Source: JBQTKD01 sp963703165 (lineage in GTDB: Bacteria; Actinomycetota; Actinomycetes; Sporichthyales; Sporichthyaceae). From it: a DNA stretch of 64,000 nucleotides. Below are positions 53,038-61,486 of this stretch, piece after piece (the stretch's first letter is position 1; every line of letters begins with the position of its first letter). The position numbers were made by a program, and so were the translations under genes. The stretch lies in the NCBI GenBank assembly GCA_963703165.1, contig OY969798.1, positions 2,604,001 through 2,668,000 of the forward strand, written 5' to 3'. The notes under the pieces are model-generated. The model was not told where the DNA came from, did not search any database, and was given only the letters and a program-made list of their open reading frames with translations.

Positions 53038-53066
53038 CGACTTCCAACCGAGGAGGCCAAGGAATC

Positions 53067-53513
53067 ATGATCACCCGCACCGACCCCTTCCGCGACCTCG
53101 ACCGCGTCGCGCAGCAACTGTTCAGCGTCGGCACCCCGACCAGCCCCAGCACCGTGGCCATGGACGCCTACCGCGACGGCGACCTGCTCTTCATGCACTT
53201 CGACGTCCCCGGCATGGACCCCGGCTCGATCAACCTCGACGTCCAGCGCAACGTCCTCACGATCACCGGTGAGCGCAAGGGATTGGCCCCGGATCACTGC
53301 GGCTACCTGGTCGCCGAACGGCCACGCGGTGCCTTCCGCCGGCAGGTGCACCTCGGCGACACCTTGGATACCGACCGCATCGAGGCCAACTACAACGAGG
53401 GTGTCCTCAGCGTCCGCATTCCCTTGGCAGCCAAGGCAAAGCCGCGGCGCGTGGAGATCAACGGACAGTGGAACCCGTCCGTGTCCGACGCGCCTGCGCC
53501 GTCGGTCGCCTGA
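53067..53513 (+). CDS. Hsp20/alpha-crystallin small heat-shock protein
   Basis: A 148-aa chaperone with the alpha-crystallin domain at about 28-130: 'DAYRDGDLLFMHFDVPGMDP', 'NVLTITGERKG', 'FRRQVHLGDTLDTDRIEANY' and 'NEGVLSVRIPLAAKAKPRRV'. The last block carries the conserved G-V-L motif. ATG 53067 follows 'gaggagg'. ATP-independent holdase that keeps unfolded proteins soluble. Confidence 0.93.
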   Translation: MITRTDPFRDLDRVAQQLFSVGTPTSPSTVAMDAYRDGDLLFMHFDVPGMDPGSINLDVQRNVLTITGERKGLAPDHCGYLVAERPRGAFRRQVHLGDTLDTDRIEANYNEGVLSVRIPLAAKAKPRRVEINGQWNPSVSDAPAPSVA

Positions 53514-53794
53514 GCCACCAAGGGGGAGCAGATGGCCGTTCTGCAAGGTGACTCGGCGCGTCAGGCCGTGGCGTGCCTGCGTAGGAGGGAGGCAATCTCC
53601 GCACGGATCTCATCGACGTCCGAGGTCCGACGTCCGCCGTCAACCTTGAAAGTCCTGTCCGGAGGCGGGGCGCAGCGTCCCGGCTGCTGAGACCTGCCGG
53701 CGTGAACCGCGGCTCGATGACCGAGCCGCGGTTCGCGCGTCTGAACGTTTCGAGCCGCCGCGGCGTCCCGTTCGCAGACACTGCGGAGGTGGAC

Positions 53795-55300
53795 GTGCGG
53801 AGAGCACTGGCAGCAACCGGCGCTTTGCTTGCGATCTCGGGATCGCTTGTGGCGTGGGGCAGCCCGGCGAGCGCACTGTCCTGCGCTGAGCCTGAACTCG
53901 ACGACCTTCTCGAGCGGGGTAACAACGTTGCCGTCGTGGCACGCGTCGGTAAGGACGACCGGGGCGCGCAGGACCATTACCGCGTCCTCGCGCAGATCGG
54001 GAACGACCTGCCGGAGGAGCTTTCGGTCGCTTCGGGTCCCTGGGATCCGCAGGTGCTCACGGACGGCGTAGCCGTGGCCGTCTTCGAGCGCAAGGACGGC
54101 GAGTGGGCGCACGTGCTGTGCGCGGAACACGTCGGTCTCGCCACGGTTCTCGATCGGATCGAGGGTCAACCGCGTCCCGCGAAGGGCGGAGCGCCGGTCG
54201 CGTACGCGGGCGGTGAGTACGGGAAGAGTCGCGTGGCAGCCCTCGACGCGGACGGCAAGGTCGTTGCCTGGGACGGTAAGAGCGGCGTCGCCGACGCGGT
54301 CGCCGTCTGCCCGGGTGAGCGGACCGTCGTCAGCGTGGGGCACGCGCGCGATGGCTACGACGAGCCCTCGCTGGTCGAGCTGACCGTGCACGACGCCAAC
54401 ACGCTCGAACCGCGTCGCACGGTGGTGCTGGAGAAGAAGAAGGCGTTGTGGGTCGCGGCGCTGCGTTGCGCGGACGGCGCCGGCGACTCGGTCGACGTGC
54501 TGATCGCGCCCTACTCGGGGACCAAGCAAAGCCGCCTGCTCGCCGTGGACGGAGACACTGTCAAGGAGCGGGACCTGGGCGAGTTCGCCGGCCGAGCGCT
54601 CGAGACCAGCACCGCCGTCGCCACCGAGGAAGGCTTCCTGATCGGCTTCAGTGACGCCGGGACTCCGGGTCTGGCGATGGTCGATCGCGACGGAAAGCGC
54701 CAACGGGTGTTCGATCTCAATGGATTCGAGCCCAATCAGGTGGCCCTGTCACCCGATGAGCGGACGGTCGCCGTCTACGGCGGTACGACCTTTGAGGATC
54801 TCACCGCGCGGACCGTCGACCTCGCGAGTGGCGAGCAGCTCGGCGAACTGCCGCCCGGTCGAGGCTTCGCCGGCATGGGGTGGACCGACTCGGGTGAGCT
54901 GCTCATCCGCGAGAACGCGAGCGAGCCCGAACCCAATCTGGCCCGCTACGACCGCAAGCTGCGCGAACTGGACGTCGCGGTGGGCTCGAACGGTTGGAAG
55001 TTCACCACGGTGGGCGAGGACGCCGTCACCTTCGGCGCCACCCCGATTCGCGTGGCCGGTTTCGGCAGTCAGGTCGAGGCCGATGAACTTCGCCTCGCGG
55101 CCACCGAAGTTGTCGTCGGCGCGCGGGATGCGAGCTTCGCGCCTCAGGCCGTGGCGGGCGACGGCGGTTCCGGCACCGTGATCGAGGTCGAGCCGCAGGA
55201 CGGGAACGCGACGGCTCGGGCGGTCGGCGGTGCCGCTGCGGCGGGAGCGGCGGCCATGGGCATGGTCTTCTACGTGCATCGGCGGCGCACCGCGAACTGA
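53795..55300 (+). CDS. Secreted propeller-like protein with C-terminal membrane anchor
   Basis: A 501-aa protein beginning with a signal peptide ('VRRALAATGALLAISGSLVA', cleavage near ASA). A first domain holds paired Cys ('ALSCAEPELDD', 'AHVLCAEHVG'). This is followed by repeated beta-blade-like segments ('LSPDERTVAVYGGTTFEDL', 'RVFDLNGFEPNQVAL'). It ends with an Ala/Gly-rich hydrophobic helix and a basic tail ('MVFYVHRRRTAN'). GTG 53795 is chosen for the 'ggagg' 5 nt upstream. It has no sortase motif. Probably displayed on the cell surface; function unknown. The 281 bp before it hold no clear gene. Confidence 0.7.
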   Translation: MRRALAATGALLAISGSLVAWGSPASALSCAEPELDDLLERGNNVAVVARVGKDDRGAQDHYRVLAQIGNDLPEELSVASGPWDPQVLTDGVAVAVFERKDGEWAHVLCAEHVGLATVLDRIEGQPRPAKGGAPVAYAGGEYGKSRVAALDADGKVVAWDGKSGVADAVAVCPGERTVVSVGHARDGYDEPSLVELTVHDANTLEPRRTVVLEKKKALWVAALRCADGAGDSVDVLIAPYSGTKQSRLLAVDGDTVKERDLGEFAGRALETSTAVATEEGFLIGFSDAGTPGLAMVDRDGKRQRVFDLNGFEPNQVALSPDERTVAVYGGTTFEDLTARTVDLASGEQLGELPPGRGFAGMGWTDSGELLIRENASEPEPNLARYDRKLRELDVAVGSNGWKFTTVGEDAVTFGATPIRVAGFGSQVEADELRLAATEVVVGARDASFAPQAVAGDGGSGTVIEVEPQDGNATARAVGGAAAAGAAAMGMVFYVHRRRTAN

Positions 55301-55326
55301 TCGCGATGCGCCGCCGCTGCGAGAGG

Positions 55327-55827
55327 TCAGCCGATGACCGCGTCGATGGCCTTCTTCAACGCGCTCGGCTGCGCGGGGGAGGTCGGGGCCTTGGCGCGCA
55401 TGGCGATCATGTCCTCGCCGATGTCCCCGAGTTCCTTACGGCCCAGGGCGTCGCGGACCTTCGGGAACCAGCCGGTCTCTTCTTCCTCGATGTGGTGCAG
55501 CACGCTCTCGATGAGGACGGAGGTCTTGGCGTCGAAACGCTCGTGGTCGGGCGACATCGTCGCGAGTTCGGAGCACAACACGTCGGCGACGTGGTGCTCC
55601 TCGTAGGACTCGAGAATGTCGTCATTGATCTCGGGAACGAGCTCACGCATCTGCGGGTACAGGCACTCGTTCTCGAGGTACGTGTGCACGGTGAGCAGTT
55701 CGAGCATCTTGTCGACCAGCCGCCCCTTCGTGGCGGTCGCGTTCGGGCCGGCCTCCTTGAACTCGCGGAACAGGCGCTTGAGTTCGGTGTGATCGTCCTT
55801 CAGCAGAACAAGAGCATCGGTGGACAT
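55327..55827 (-). CDS. Hemerythrin HHE-domain protein
   Basis: A 166-aa helical protein with the iron-binding His/Glu pattern: 'LLKDDHTELKRLFREF', 'LLTVHTYLENECLYPQM' (HxxxE), 'YEEHHVADVLCSEL' and 'VLHHIEEEETGWFPKV' (HxxxE). These supply a non-heme di-iron site. ATG 55827 is used. Members sense or store O2 or protect against oxidative and nitrosative stress. Confidence 0.9.
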   Translation of the reverse strand: MSTDALVLLKDDHTELKRLFREFKEAGPNATATKGRLVDKMLELLTVHTYLENECLYPQMRELVPEINDDILESYEEHHVADVLCSELATMSPDHERFDAKTSVLIESVLHHIEEEETGWFPKVRDALGRKELGDIGEDMIAMRAKAPTSPAQPSALKKAIDAVIG

Positions 55828-55930
55828 CTGCTCCCCCTTCGGTGGTGGGCTTTTTCGGTGGTCGGGCGTTACTTGACTACTTCCCTGCCGATTACGAGGT
55901 ACTCGCCGGTAATCGGGGCAGTGGTCACAC

Positions 55931-57523
55931 ATGGAGACCGTCGACGCTGTCGTCATCGGCGCCGGCCCCAATGGTTTGGTGGCCGCAGCCCTGCTCGCCG
56001 ACGCCGGCTGGGACGTGCTCGTCCTCGAGGCCACCGATGTTGTCGGTGGTGCCGTACGTAGCGCGGAACTGACGCTTCCAGGTTTCACTCATGACGTGTT
56101 CAGCGCGTTCTATCCGCTGGCGCGCGCCTCTCCGGTCCTGCTGGAACTCGACCTGACGGCTCACGGTCTGCGGTGGACGCACGCGCCGCTCGTGCTCGCT
56201 CACCCGATCGGCCCCGACGACGCGGTGGGGCTGCACCGCGACCGGGACCGCACGGCGGAATCGTTGGCCGCGTTCCACCCCGCCGACGGCCCTGCCTGGC
56301 TGCGCCTGTGCGAGGAGTGGGACCGCATCGGCGCGCCTTTCATGGACACACTGCTGCGCCCCTTCCCGCCGATTCGCGCCGCCGCCCGCTTGGCCCGGGC
56401 CGTGTCGCTGGGTAAGGGCACCGCACTGGCACGTCGCTCCGTGGTGCCGCTGTCCCGCTGGTCGCAGGAGGAGTTCTCCGGACTCGGCGCCCCGGCGCTG
56501 CTGGCCGGCTGCGCGATGCACAGCGACCTCGGCCCGGGAGACGCCGGCAGCGCGCTGTTCGGCTGGATGCTGGGGATGCTCGGGCAGAAGCACGGCTTCC
56601 CGGTACCGGTCGGCGGTGCAGGCCGACTGGCCGCGGCGCTGGCGTCCCGCGCCACCTCGGCCGGGGCGCGGATCGAGACCCTCAACCCCGTGGCGACGGT
56701 GCACGTCGCCGGCGGTCAGGCGCGTGGCGTGATCACCGCCGACGGTCGCCGTGTCGCGGCCCGTCGTGGGGTGCTGGCCGACGTGGGCGCCCCCGTCCTC
56801 TACGGCGCGCTGGTGCCGGAGGCGGCGCAACCCGCGGGGCTCCGCAAGGCGATGGACCACTTCGAGTGGGAGCTGCCCGCCGTCAAGGTCGACTGGGCGT
56901 TGTCCGAGCCGATTCCCTGGCACGCCAAGGAACTACGCGGCGCCGGGGTCGTGCACCTGGGCGGCACGATGCACGAGTTGATGCGGACCGCGCAGTCGCT
57001 GCGCCGGGGGGAACACTCCGAGGCAACCTACGCAGTGCTCGGGCAGATGAGCGTCGCCGACCCGCTCCGTTCGCCGCCCGGCTCGGAGACCGCGTGGGCC
57101 TACGCGCACCTGCCCGCGGGCCGCCACGACGACGCCGAGGCGGTGAAACAGGCCATTGCGCAGATGGAGGACGCGGTGGAGAAGGCGGCCCCCGGCTTCA
57201 GAGATCTCGTGATCGGCCGATCTGTGCTCGACCCCGCCGCGATGTGCGCGCGCAACCCGAACCTTGTGCGCGGCGCCATGAACGGCGGCACCGCGGGGCT
57301 GCACCAGCAGCTGATCTTCCGCCCGGTCCCAGGCCTCGGCCGGGCCGACACCCCCATCGACGGACTGTTCCTCGCTTCCGCGTCGGCCCATCCCGGTGGC
57401 GGGGTGCACGGTGCGTGCGGGGCCAACGCCGCCCGTGCGGCATTGGCCGCCAACGGCAAGGCCGGTGCGGTCTACCGCGGCGCCATGCGTGGCCTGCAGC
57501 GACGCTTCCTGCGCGAGGACTGA
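55931..57523 (+). CDS. Phytoene desaturase-like FAD-dependent oxidoreductase
   Basis: A 530-aa flavoprotein with the dinucleotide-binding motif 'DAVVIGAGPNGLVAAALLAD', a second FAD motif 'VLVLEATDVVGGAVRSAELT' and the carotenoid-desaturase-type C terminus 'DGLFLASASAHPGGGVHGAC'. It resembles the CrtI/BCMO-like NAD(P)/FAD oxidoreductases common in actinobacteria. No carotenoid gene neighbours are present, so the substrate is unknown. Confidence 0.87.
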   Translation: METVDAVVIGAGPNGLVAAALLADAGWDVLVLEATDVVGGAVRSAELTLPGFTHDVFSAFYPLARASPVLLELDLTAHGLRWTHAPLVLAHPIGPDDAVGLHRDRDRTAESLAAFHPADGPAWLRLCEEWDRIGAPFMDTLLRPFPPIRAAARLARAVSLGKGTALARRSVVPLSRWSQEEFSGLGAPALLAGCAMHSDLGPGDAGSALFGWMLGMLGQKHGFPVPVGGAGRLAAALASRATSAGARIETLNPVATVHVAGGQARGVITADGRRVAARRGVLADVGAPVLYGALVPEAAQPAGLRKAMDHFEWELPAVKVDWALSEPIPWHAKELRGAGVVHLGGTMHELMRTAQSLRRGEHSEATYAVLGQMSVADPLRSPPGSETAWAYAHLPAGRHDDAEAVKQAIAQMEDAVEKAAPGFRDLVIGRSVLDPAAMCARNPNLVRGAMNGGTAGLHQQLIFRPVPGLGRADTPIDGLFLASASAHPGGGVHGACGANAARAALAANGKAGAVYRGAMRGLQRRFLRED

Positions 57524-57534
57524 CGCTCCGTCAG
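57520..57534. terminator. Small hairpin between convergent genes
   Basis: CTGACG-ctc-CGTCAG, a 6-bp stem over the ends of two convergent genes (stop of the oxidoreductase at 57521-57523, stop of the SRPBCC gene at 57531). Could serve as a bidirectional terminator; weak. Confidence 0.35.
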
Positions 57535-58004
57535 AGGTGACGTTCGGCGATCTTCGTCAGCCGGGAGAGGGACTCGCGGTTGCGCGGCGGGAACATCAAC
57601 CGCGAGATCGGGTTCAGCAGCAGCCCGGGTCCGCGCTTGATGCCCTCGGTCATCACGATCAACGACCCGCCCGCGGTTGGACCGACCTCGAGACGGATCT
57701 GCGCCTCCCCGAACGGCCACGCGCGGGCGCGCAGTACCAGCAGGCTCTCGGGCCGGTACTCGATGCTCTCGGTGTAATCCTCGATCATCAACGGCCACGC
57801 CCCGACCGCGTGATGGATACGCGCTCCCGGATGTGGCCAGTGCCCGTCGACGTCGCGGATGTGCGACGCGCCGACGACCCATCCGGCGAACAGCCAGCCG
57901 TCGCGCAGCGCATCCATCACCGCGCTGGGGGGAGCGGAGCATTCGTATTCGACCGTGACGCCCGAGGTCTCGGCAGCGCGCTCGGCGGTGGGATTCTTTG
58001 TCAT
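57531..58004 (-). CDS. SRPBCC-family protein
   Basis: A 157-aa protein with the SRPBCC start 'VTVEYECSAPPSAVMDALRD', then 'GARIHHAVGAWPLMIEDYT' and a basic helical end ('RNRESLSRLTKIAERHL'). It overlaps the DUF72 gene by 4 bp, so the pair is cotranscribed. Ligand and role unknown. Confidence 0.8.
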   Translation of the reverse strand: MTKNPTAERAAETSGVTVEYECSAPPSAVMDALRDGWLFAGWVVGASHIRDVDGHWPHPGARIHHAVGAWPLMIEDYTESIEYRPESLLVLRARAWPFGEAQIRLEVGPTAGGSLIVMTEGIKRGPGLLLNPISRLMFPPRNRESLSRLTKIAERHL

Positions 58005-58759
58005 GCCTGGTCACTGCCCTGCACAGCGCGACCGACACGTTCCGCGCGACCGATCAGAGCCCGCGCGTCATGGATCGCGGCTCCGCTCGGGTCGTTGTTG
58101 AAGTAGACGAAGACGTCGGCCTTGTCCGGCCAAGCGTCGGTGATCCGGTCCAGCCAGGACCGCAACGCGGCCGGTCCGTACCGTGGTGCGGGTGTCGCCC
58201 GCCCGGCGTGGAAACGCACGTAGCCCCAATCGGTGGTACGCCACAGCGGCGTGACCGGCCGCGAGTCCCGGTCCGCCCAGCACAGCGCTGCGTTCCGCTC
58301 GCGGAGCACCGCCTCGGTCTCCTCGGTCCACCAGGACCGGTGCCGGGGCTCGACGGCCACGCGAATCTTCGCGGGGAACTGGTCCAAGCAGGCGGCGAGC
58401 AGGCCCGGATCCGCCTTCAGGGCGGGCGGCAGCTGCAGCAGTACCGGCCCGAGCCGCTCACCGAGTCCCGCGGCCCGATCCATCAACCGTGCGACCGGTT
58501 CCTCCGGATCGCGCAGGCGTTTGATGTGCGTCAGGAAGCGGCTGGCCTTCACCGCCATGCGGAACCCGGCCGGGGTGCGCTTGCGCCACTGCTCGAATGT
58601 CGAGCGCTCCGGCAGCCGATAAAACGCGTTATTGTTCTCGACCGTCGCGAAGTGGGTCGTGTACTCCTCGAGCCACTTCCGCTGCGGGCAGCCGTCCGCG
58701 TACAGCACCCCTCGCCAGTCGCGGTACTGCCAGCCGGAGGTCCCTACCAGCAGCGGCAT
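58001..58759 (-). CDS. DUF72 (YecE-like) TIM-barrel protein
   Basis: A 252-aa protein of the DUF72 family: 'LVGTSGWQYRDWRGVLYADG', 'ENNNAFYRLPERSTFEQW', 'AVKASRFLTHIKRL' and 'DVFVYFNNDPSGAAIHDAR', all conserved family blocks. It folds as a TIM barrel resembling endonuclease IV. Function not established in bacteria. Confidence 0.9.
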   Translation of the reverse strand: MPLLVGTSGWQYRDWRGVLYADGCPQRKWLEEYTTHFATVENNNAFYRLPERSTFEQWRKRTPAGFRMAVKASRFLTHIKRLRDPEEPVARLMDRAAGLGERLGPVLLQLPPALKADPGLLAACLDQFPAKIRVAVEPRHRSWWTEETEAVLRERNAALCWADRDSRPVTPLWRTTDWGYVRFHAGRATPAPRYGPAALRSWLDRITDAWPDKADVFVYFNNDPSGAAIHDARALIGRAERVGRAVQGSDQA

Positions 58760-58766
58760 GGTCGGC

Positions 58767-59078
58767 TTACTTCTTCGGCTGGTGCTTGCCGTCGTCGTGG
58801 TCGCCGGCGATCACGTCGAGGTCCGGGGCGTTCGGTGCGCCCACGGCGACGGCCACCGTGCCGGGGGTCGGCGGCAGCAGGGCGGCGAGATCCTGCCGCT
58901 CGCCGTCGCTCAGGGTGGCCGGGTCCGGCGGGACGACCGCGAACGGGTCCGACCCGCCTCCCATGCCGAGCTGACGACGGACCTGCCCGACGACCTTGCC
59001 GGCCAGCTCGCGACCGACCCGTGTGCCCATGACCGCCGCACCGAACACGGCACCAACCAGGCTCTTCTTGCTGAACAT
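58767..59078 (-). CDS. Hypothetical small protein
   Basis: A 103-aa protein. ATG 59078 (MFSKKSLVGAVFGAAVMGT) is preferred because 'ggagggg' lies 6 nt upstream; ATG 59084 is too close to it. A Gly/Ala-rich hydrophobic N-terminal helix is followed by a basic segment and an acidic-His tail ('AGDHDDGKHQPKK'). It sits 7 bp upstream of the DUF72 gene, so they may be in one transcript. No family recognised. Confidence 0.6.
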   Translation of the reverse strand: MFSKKSLVGAVFGAAVMGTRVGRELAGKVVGQVRRQLGMGGGSDPFAVVPPDPATLSDGERQDLAALLPPTPGTVAVAVGAPNAPDLDVIAGDHDDGKHQPKK

Positions 59079-59117
59079 CGTCATCCCCTCCAGACCTGCG
59101 AACTTCTCTTCTTTCGC

Positions 59118-59541
59118 CTACCCGAGAGCGTCAGCGGCTACTCGCAGACCCGTGACCAGTTCGTCGTACATTTCGTCGCGGTGCTCTGCGCGCAGTACGG
59201 CCGAGGGGTGGATGGTCGCCAGCAGTCGAAACCTTCGCCCAGGTGTCCGCGTCTCCCAGCGGCCAGGGCTTCGCGGCGACAGCACCCAGCGCGACGACCA
59301 AGCGCGGGGACGTCGCGTTCAGCTCGGCCGCCAGCCACGGACGGCATGCCGTGATGTGTCCGGCCTGGGGGAATCAGTCCTGCGTCCGGGGGCCAACGCC
59401 GAACACGACCTGGGTGGCGCCGGCGAACAGTTCGCAGCCGCGACAGCCATGGGCGGCTTGCGCCGGCGAGTCAAGGTTCGGCGTCGCAGGTAGCCATTCC
59501 TCCGCGCCGGGGCGTTGCACCCGCGTTCGCGTCGTGCTCAC
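59118..59541 (-). pseudogene. Degraded UdgX-type uracil-DNA glycosylase
   Basis: The minus strand from GTG 59541 reads an UdgX-like N terminus with 'AAHGCRGCELFAGATQVVFG' and 'VGPRTQD', then meets a stop. It continues as 'HITACRPWLAAELNATSPRL' and 'VVALGAVAAK', shifts frame, and ends with 'LLATIHPSAVLRAEHRDEMY' before TAG 59118. The order is that of UdgX, but about 60-70 residues with the GEQPG and KRRIH catalytic motifs are missing, so it cannot be active. Start GTGA overlaps the upstream gene, showing it once was the second gene of that operon. Confidence 0.75.
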
Positions 59542-59978
59542 GGTGTCTCCGCCGCCTGCGCCCTGCGTTCGCGCTTCATCTCCGCCTCGGCAGCGTGCCG
59601 TCGGCCGTCGCTCAACTCGTCGCGGACGGTCGCGGTCGCCGCCGCCCAGGCGGCGTAGAAGCCGTCGTCGAACTCCTCGACGACCTGGAACGTCCAGCGG
59701 CCCGCGAGCACATCGCGACCGAGCACGTCGCCCCGTATACGCTCGGCCAGATCGGTACGGCCTGCCTTCTCGAGCAGCGCGAGGACCTCGTCGAGCCGCC
59801 CGTCGGCCGCACCGATCAGCTGATGAAAGTCGTAGAGCCGCCCCCGTGCGCGCTCGACGTACTCGAACGCCTCACCCAGCTTCGCGGCTGCCTCCTGCCC
59901 GGGATCCGCGGTCTCGTCCATCCAGGGCTGCTGCCCCGCAGGACCGGCGCCATGCTCCCCGCACGGGGTTCGTAGCAT
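59538..59978 (-). CDS. Conserved hypothetical helical protein
   Basis: A 146-aa, strongly helical and charged protein ('AFEYVERARGRLYDFHQLIG', 'FDDGFYAAWAAATATV'). ATG 59978 gives 146 residues; a later ATG at about 59921 (MDETADPGQ) is an alternative. It is coupled to the udgX remnant by a GTGA overlap, which hints at a link to DNA repair. Its start is only 6 bp from the divergent dCTP deaminase start. No named family recognised. Confidence 0.65.
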   Translation of the reverse strand: MLRTPCGEHGAGPAGQQPWMDETADPGQEAAAKLGEAFEYVERARGRLYDFHQLIGAADGRLDEVLALLEKAGRTDLAERIRGDVLGRDVLAGRWTFQVVEEFDDGFYAAWAAATATVRDELSDGRRHAAEAEMKRERRAQAAETP

Positions 59979-59984
59979 GACCGC

Positions 59985-61133
59985 ATGGCAGGCATCCCGG
60001 ACGAGACCCCGCGCTTCGAGCTCCCCCCGGGCGACGGCGTGCTGCCGAACCAGTACCTCACGCAAGCCATCGCCGTTGGGGTGATCGACGCCGGGCCGTT
60101 CACCATCCCGCGCGCGAACGTGCAGCCCGCCAGCCTGGACCTGCGCCTGGACGAGGTGGCTTACCGGATCCGCTGCAGCTTCCTGCCCGGGGCACAGACG
60201 GTGGAGAGTCGGGTCAAGGACTTCGTCATCGACGAGCTGGACCTGCACGGCGAAGGCGCGGTCCTGGAGATCGGGCGCCCGTACCTCATCCCGCTCAAGG
60301 AACGTCTCTCGCTGCCGCCCGGTGTTCGTGGCAAGGCCAACCCGAAGAGCTCGACGGGCCGCGCCGACGTGTTCACCCGCGTCATCACCGACGAGAGCTC
60401 CCGCTTCGATGAGATCGCGCCGGGATATCGGGGGCGGCTGTACCTCGAGGTCGTCCCGCTGTCCTTCCCGATCCGTGTCCGCGAGGACCTCACCCTGAAC
60501 CAGCTGCGGCTGTCCGTCGGGGAGGCCGCACTGACGGACGCTCAGATCCGCGAGCACCACCGCCGTGAACCGATCCTCTTCGCCGACGGTGGCCCGGTTC
60601 CGGCGGACTCCATGCAGCTGTCCAACGGGCTGTTCCTCGGCCTGGACCTGCGCGGCGATGACGCCGGCCGGGTCGGGCACCGGGCCCGCGGCAGCGCTCC
60701 CCTGCTCAACATGATGCAGCTCGGCACGGACCCCGACCCGTTCTGGGAGCCGGTCAAGCGCGAGGAAGGGGACCGCCTGGTCCTCAACCCCAAGAACTTC
60801 TACCTGCTGATGTCCTACGAGGCGGTCCGCGTCCCACCGGGCCTGGCCGCCGAGATGACCGCCTACGACCCCACCAGCGGCGAACTGCGCACGCACTATG
60901 CGGGCTTCTTCGACCCCGGCTTCGGGCACCTTCTCGACGGCCCCAGCACCGGATCGACGGCTGCGCTCGAGGTCCGTGCCCACGACGTGCCGTTCATGAT
61001 CGAACACCGCCAAGGAGTCTGCAAACTGACCTTTGAGCGGATGCTCGCCGAGCCGACGCAGCTCTACGGGCAGGGGATCGGGTCCAACTACCAGGGCCAG
61101 ACCGAGACCCTCGGCAAGCACTTTCGCCGCTGA
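59985..61133 (+). CDS. Two-domain 2'-deoxycytidine 5'-triphosphate deaminase
   Basis: A 382-aa protein with two dUTPase/DCD-like halves: N-terminal 'VQPASLDLRLDEVAYRIRC' and 'KANPKSSTGRADVFTRV' (active-site S-S-x-G-R), C-terminal 'NPKNFYLLMSYEAVRVPPG' and 'THYAGFFDPGFGHLLDG'. The fused form is best known from alphaproteobacteria; actinobacteria usually have a single-domain dcd of about 190 aa. A -10-like TAGCAT ends 6 nt before the ATG, so the mRNA is probably leaderless. It converts dCTP to dUTP for dTTP synthesis. Confidence 0.87.
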   Translation: MAGIPDETPRFELPPGDGVLPNQYLTQAIAVGVIDAGPFTIPRANVQPASLDLRLDEVAYRIRCSFLPGAQTVESRVKDFVIDELDLHGEGAVLEIGRPYLIPLKERLSLPPGVRGKANPKSSTGRADVFTRVITDESSRFDEIAPGYRGRLYLEVVPLSFPIRVREDLTLNQLRLSVGEAALTDAQIREHHRREPILFADGGPVPADSMQLSNGLFLGLDLRGDDAGRVGHRARGSAPLLNMMQLGTDPDPFWEPVKREEGDRLVLNPKNFYLLMSYEAVRVPPGLAAEMTAYDPTSGELRTHYAGFFDPGFGHLLDGPSTGSTAALEVRAHDVPFMIEHRQGVCKLTFERMLAEPTQLYGQGIGSNYQGQTETLGKHFRR

Positions 61134-61134
61134 C

Positions 61135-61374
61135 TCAGCCTGCCTCGTGCTCCGCACGCCGTTCCGCGCCGGTCTCCCCGGTGAAGTCCGCGTCGCCGGC
61201 GACCAACCCCACGTAGTCGCCGTTGGGGGATGTCCCGGTGGTGGAGCCGTCGGAGTCCCGCCCGGTCCGGGAGCCGTCGACGGCGCGCGAGTTCGAGTTG
61301 GCGGGATCAGGTCGCACGTCAGCCTCGGTGCGCCCGTCGCGTCCCAACATTCGCTGGAGCAGTCCCTTGAGCAT
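61135..61374 (-). CDS. Small hypothetical protein with disordered acidic tail
   Basis: A 79-aa protein from ATG 61374 after 'gggagga'. A short amphipathic helix (MLKGLLQRMLGRDGR) leads to a Ser/Thr/Asp/Gly-rich, probably disordered stretch and an 'ETGAERRAEHEAG' end. It is convergent with the dCTP deaminase gene (1 bp apart). No family recognised. Confidence 0.5.
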   Translation of the reverse strand: MLKGLLQRMLGRDGRTEADVRPDPANSNSRAVDGSRTGRDSDGSTTGTSPNGDYVGLVAGDADFTGETGAERRAEHEAG

Positions 61375-61486
61375 GCGGTCCTCCCAAATGCGTCGAACCG
61401 ACGCAACCGCGCCGGTCCCTGAGGTGTCTCTTCCCGAAAGCCGGGACCTGACCCGTGAGCGGGCCCGATCGGGGTAGCGGGACCCC

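Noticed and set aside
53514..53794. Possible short leftward gene ending near 53561
   Set aside because: A brief helical tail (DVDEIRAEIASLLRRHATA) is visible, but no start codon with a ribosome site and no family match; it may be a gene remnant or chance.
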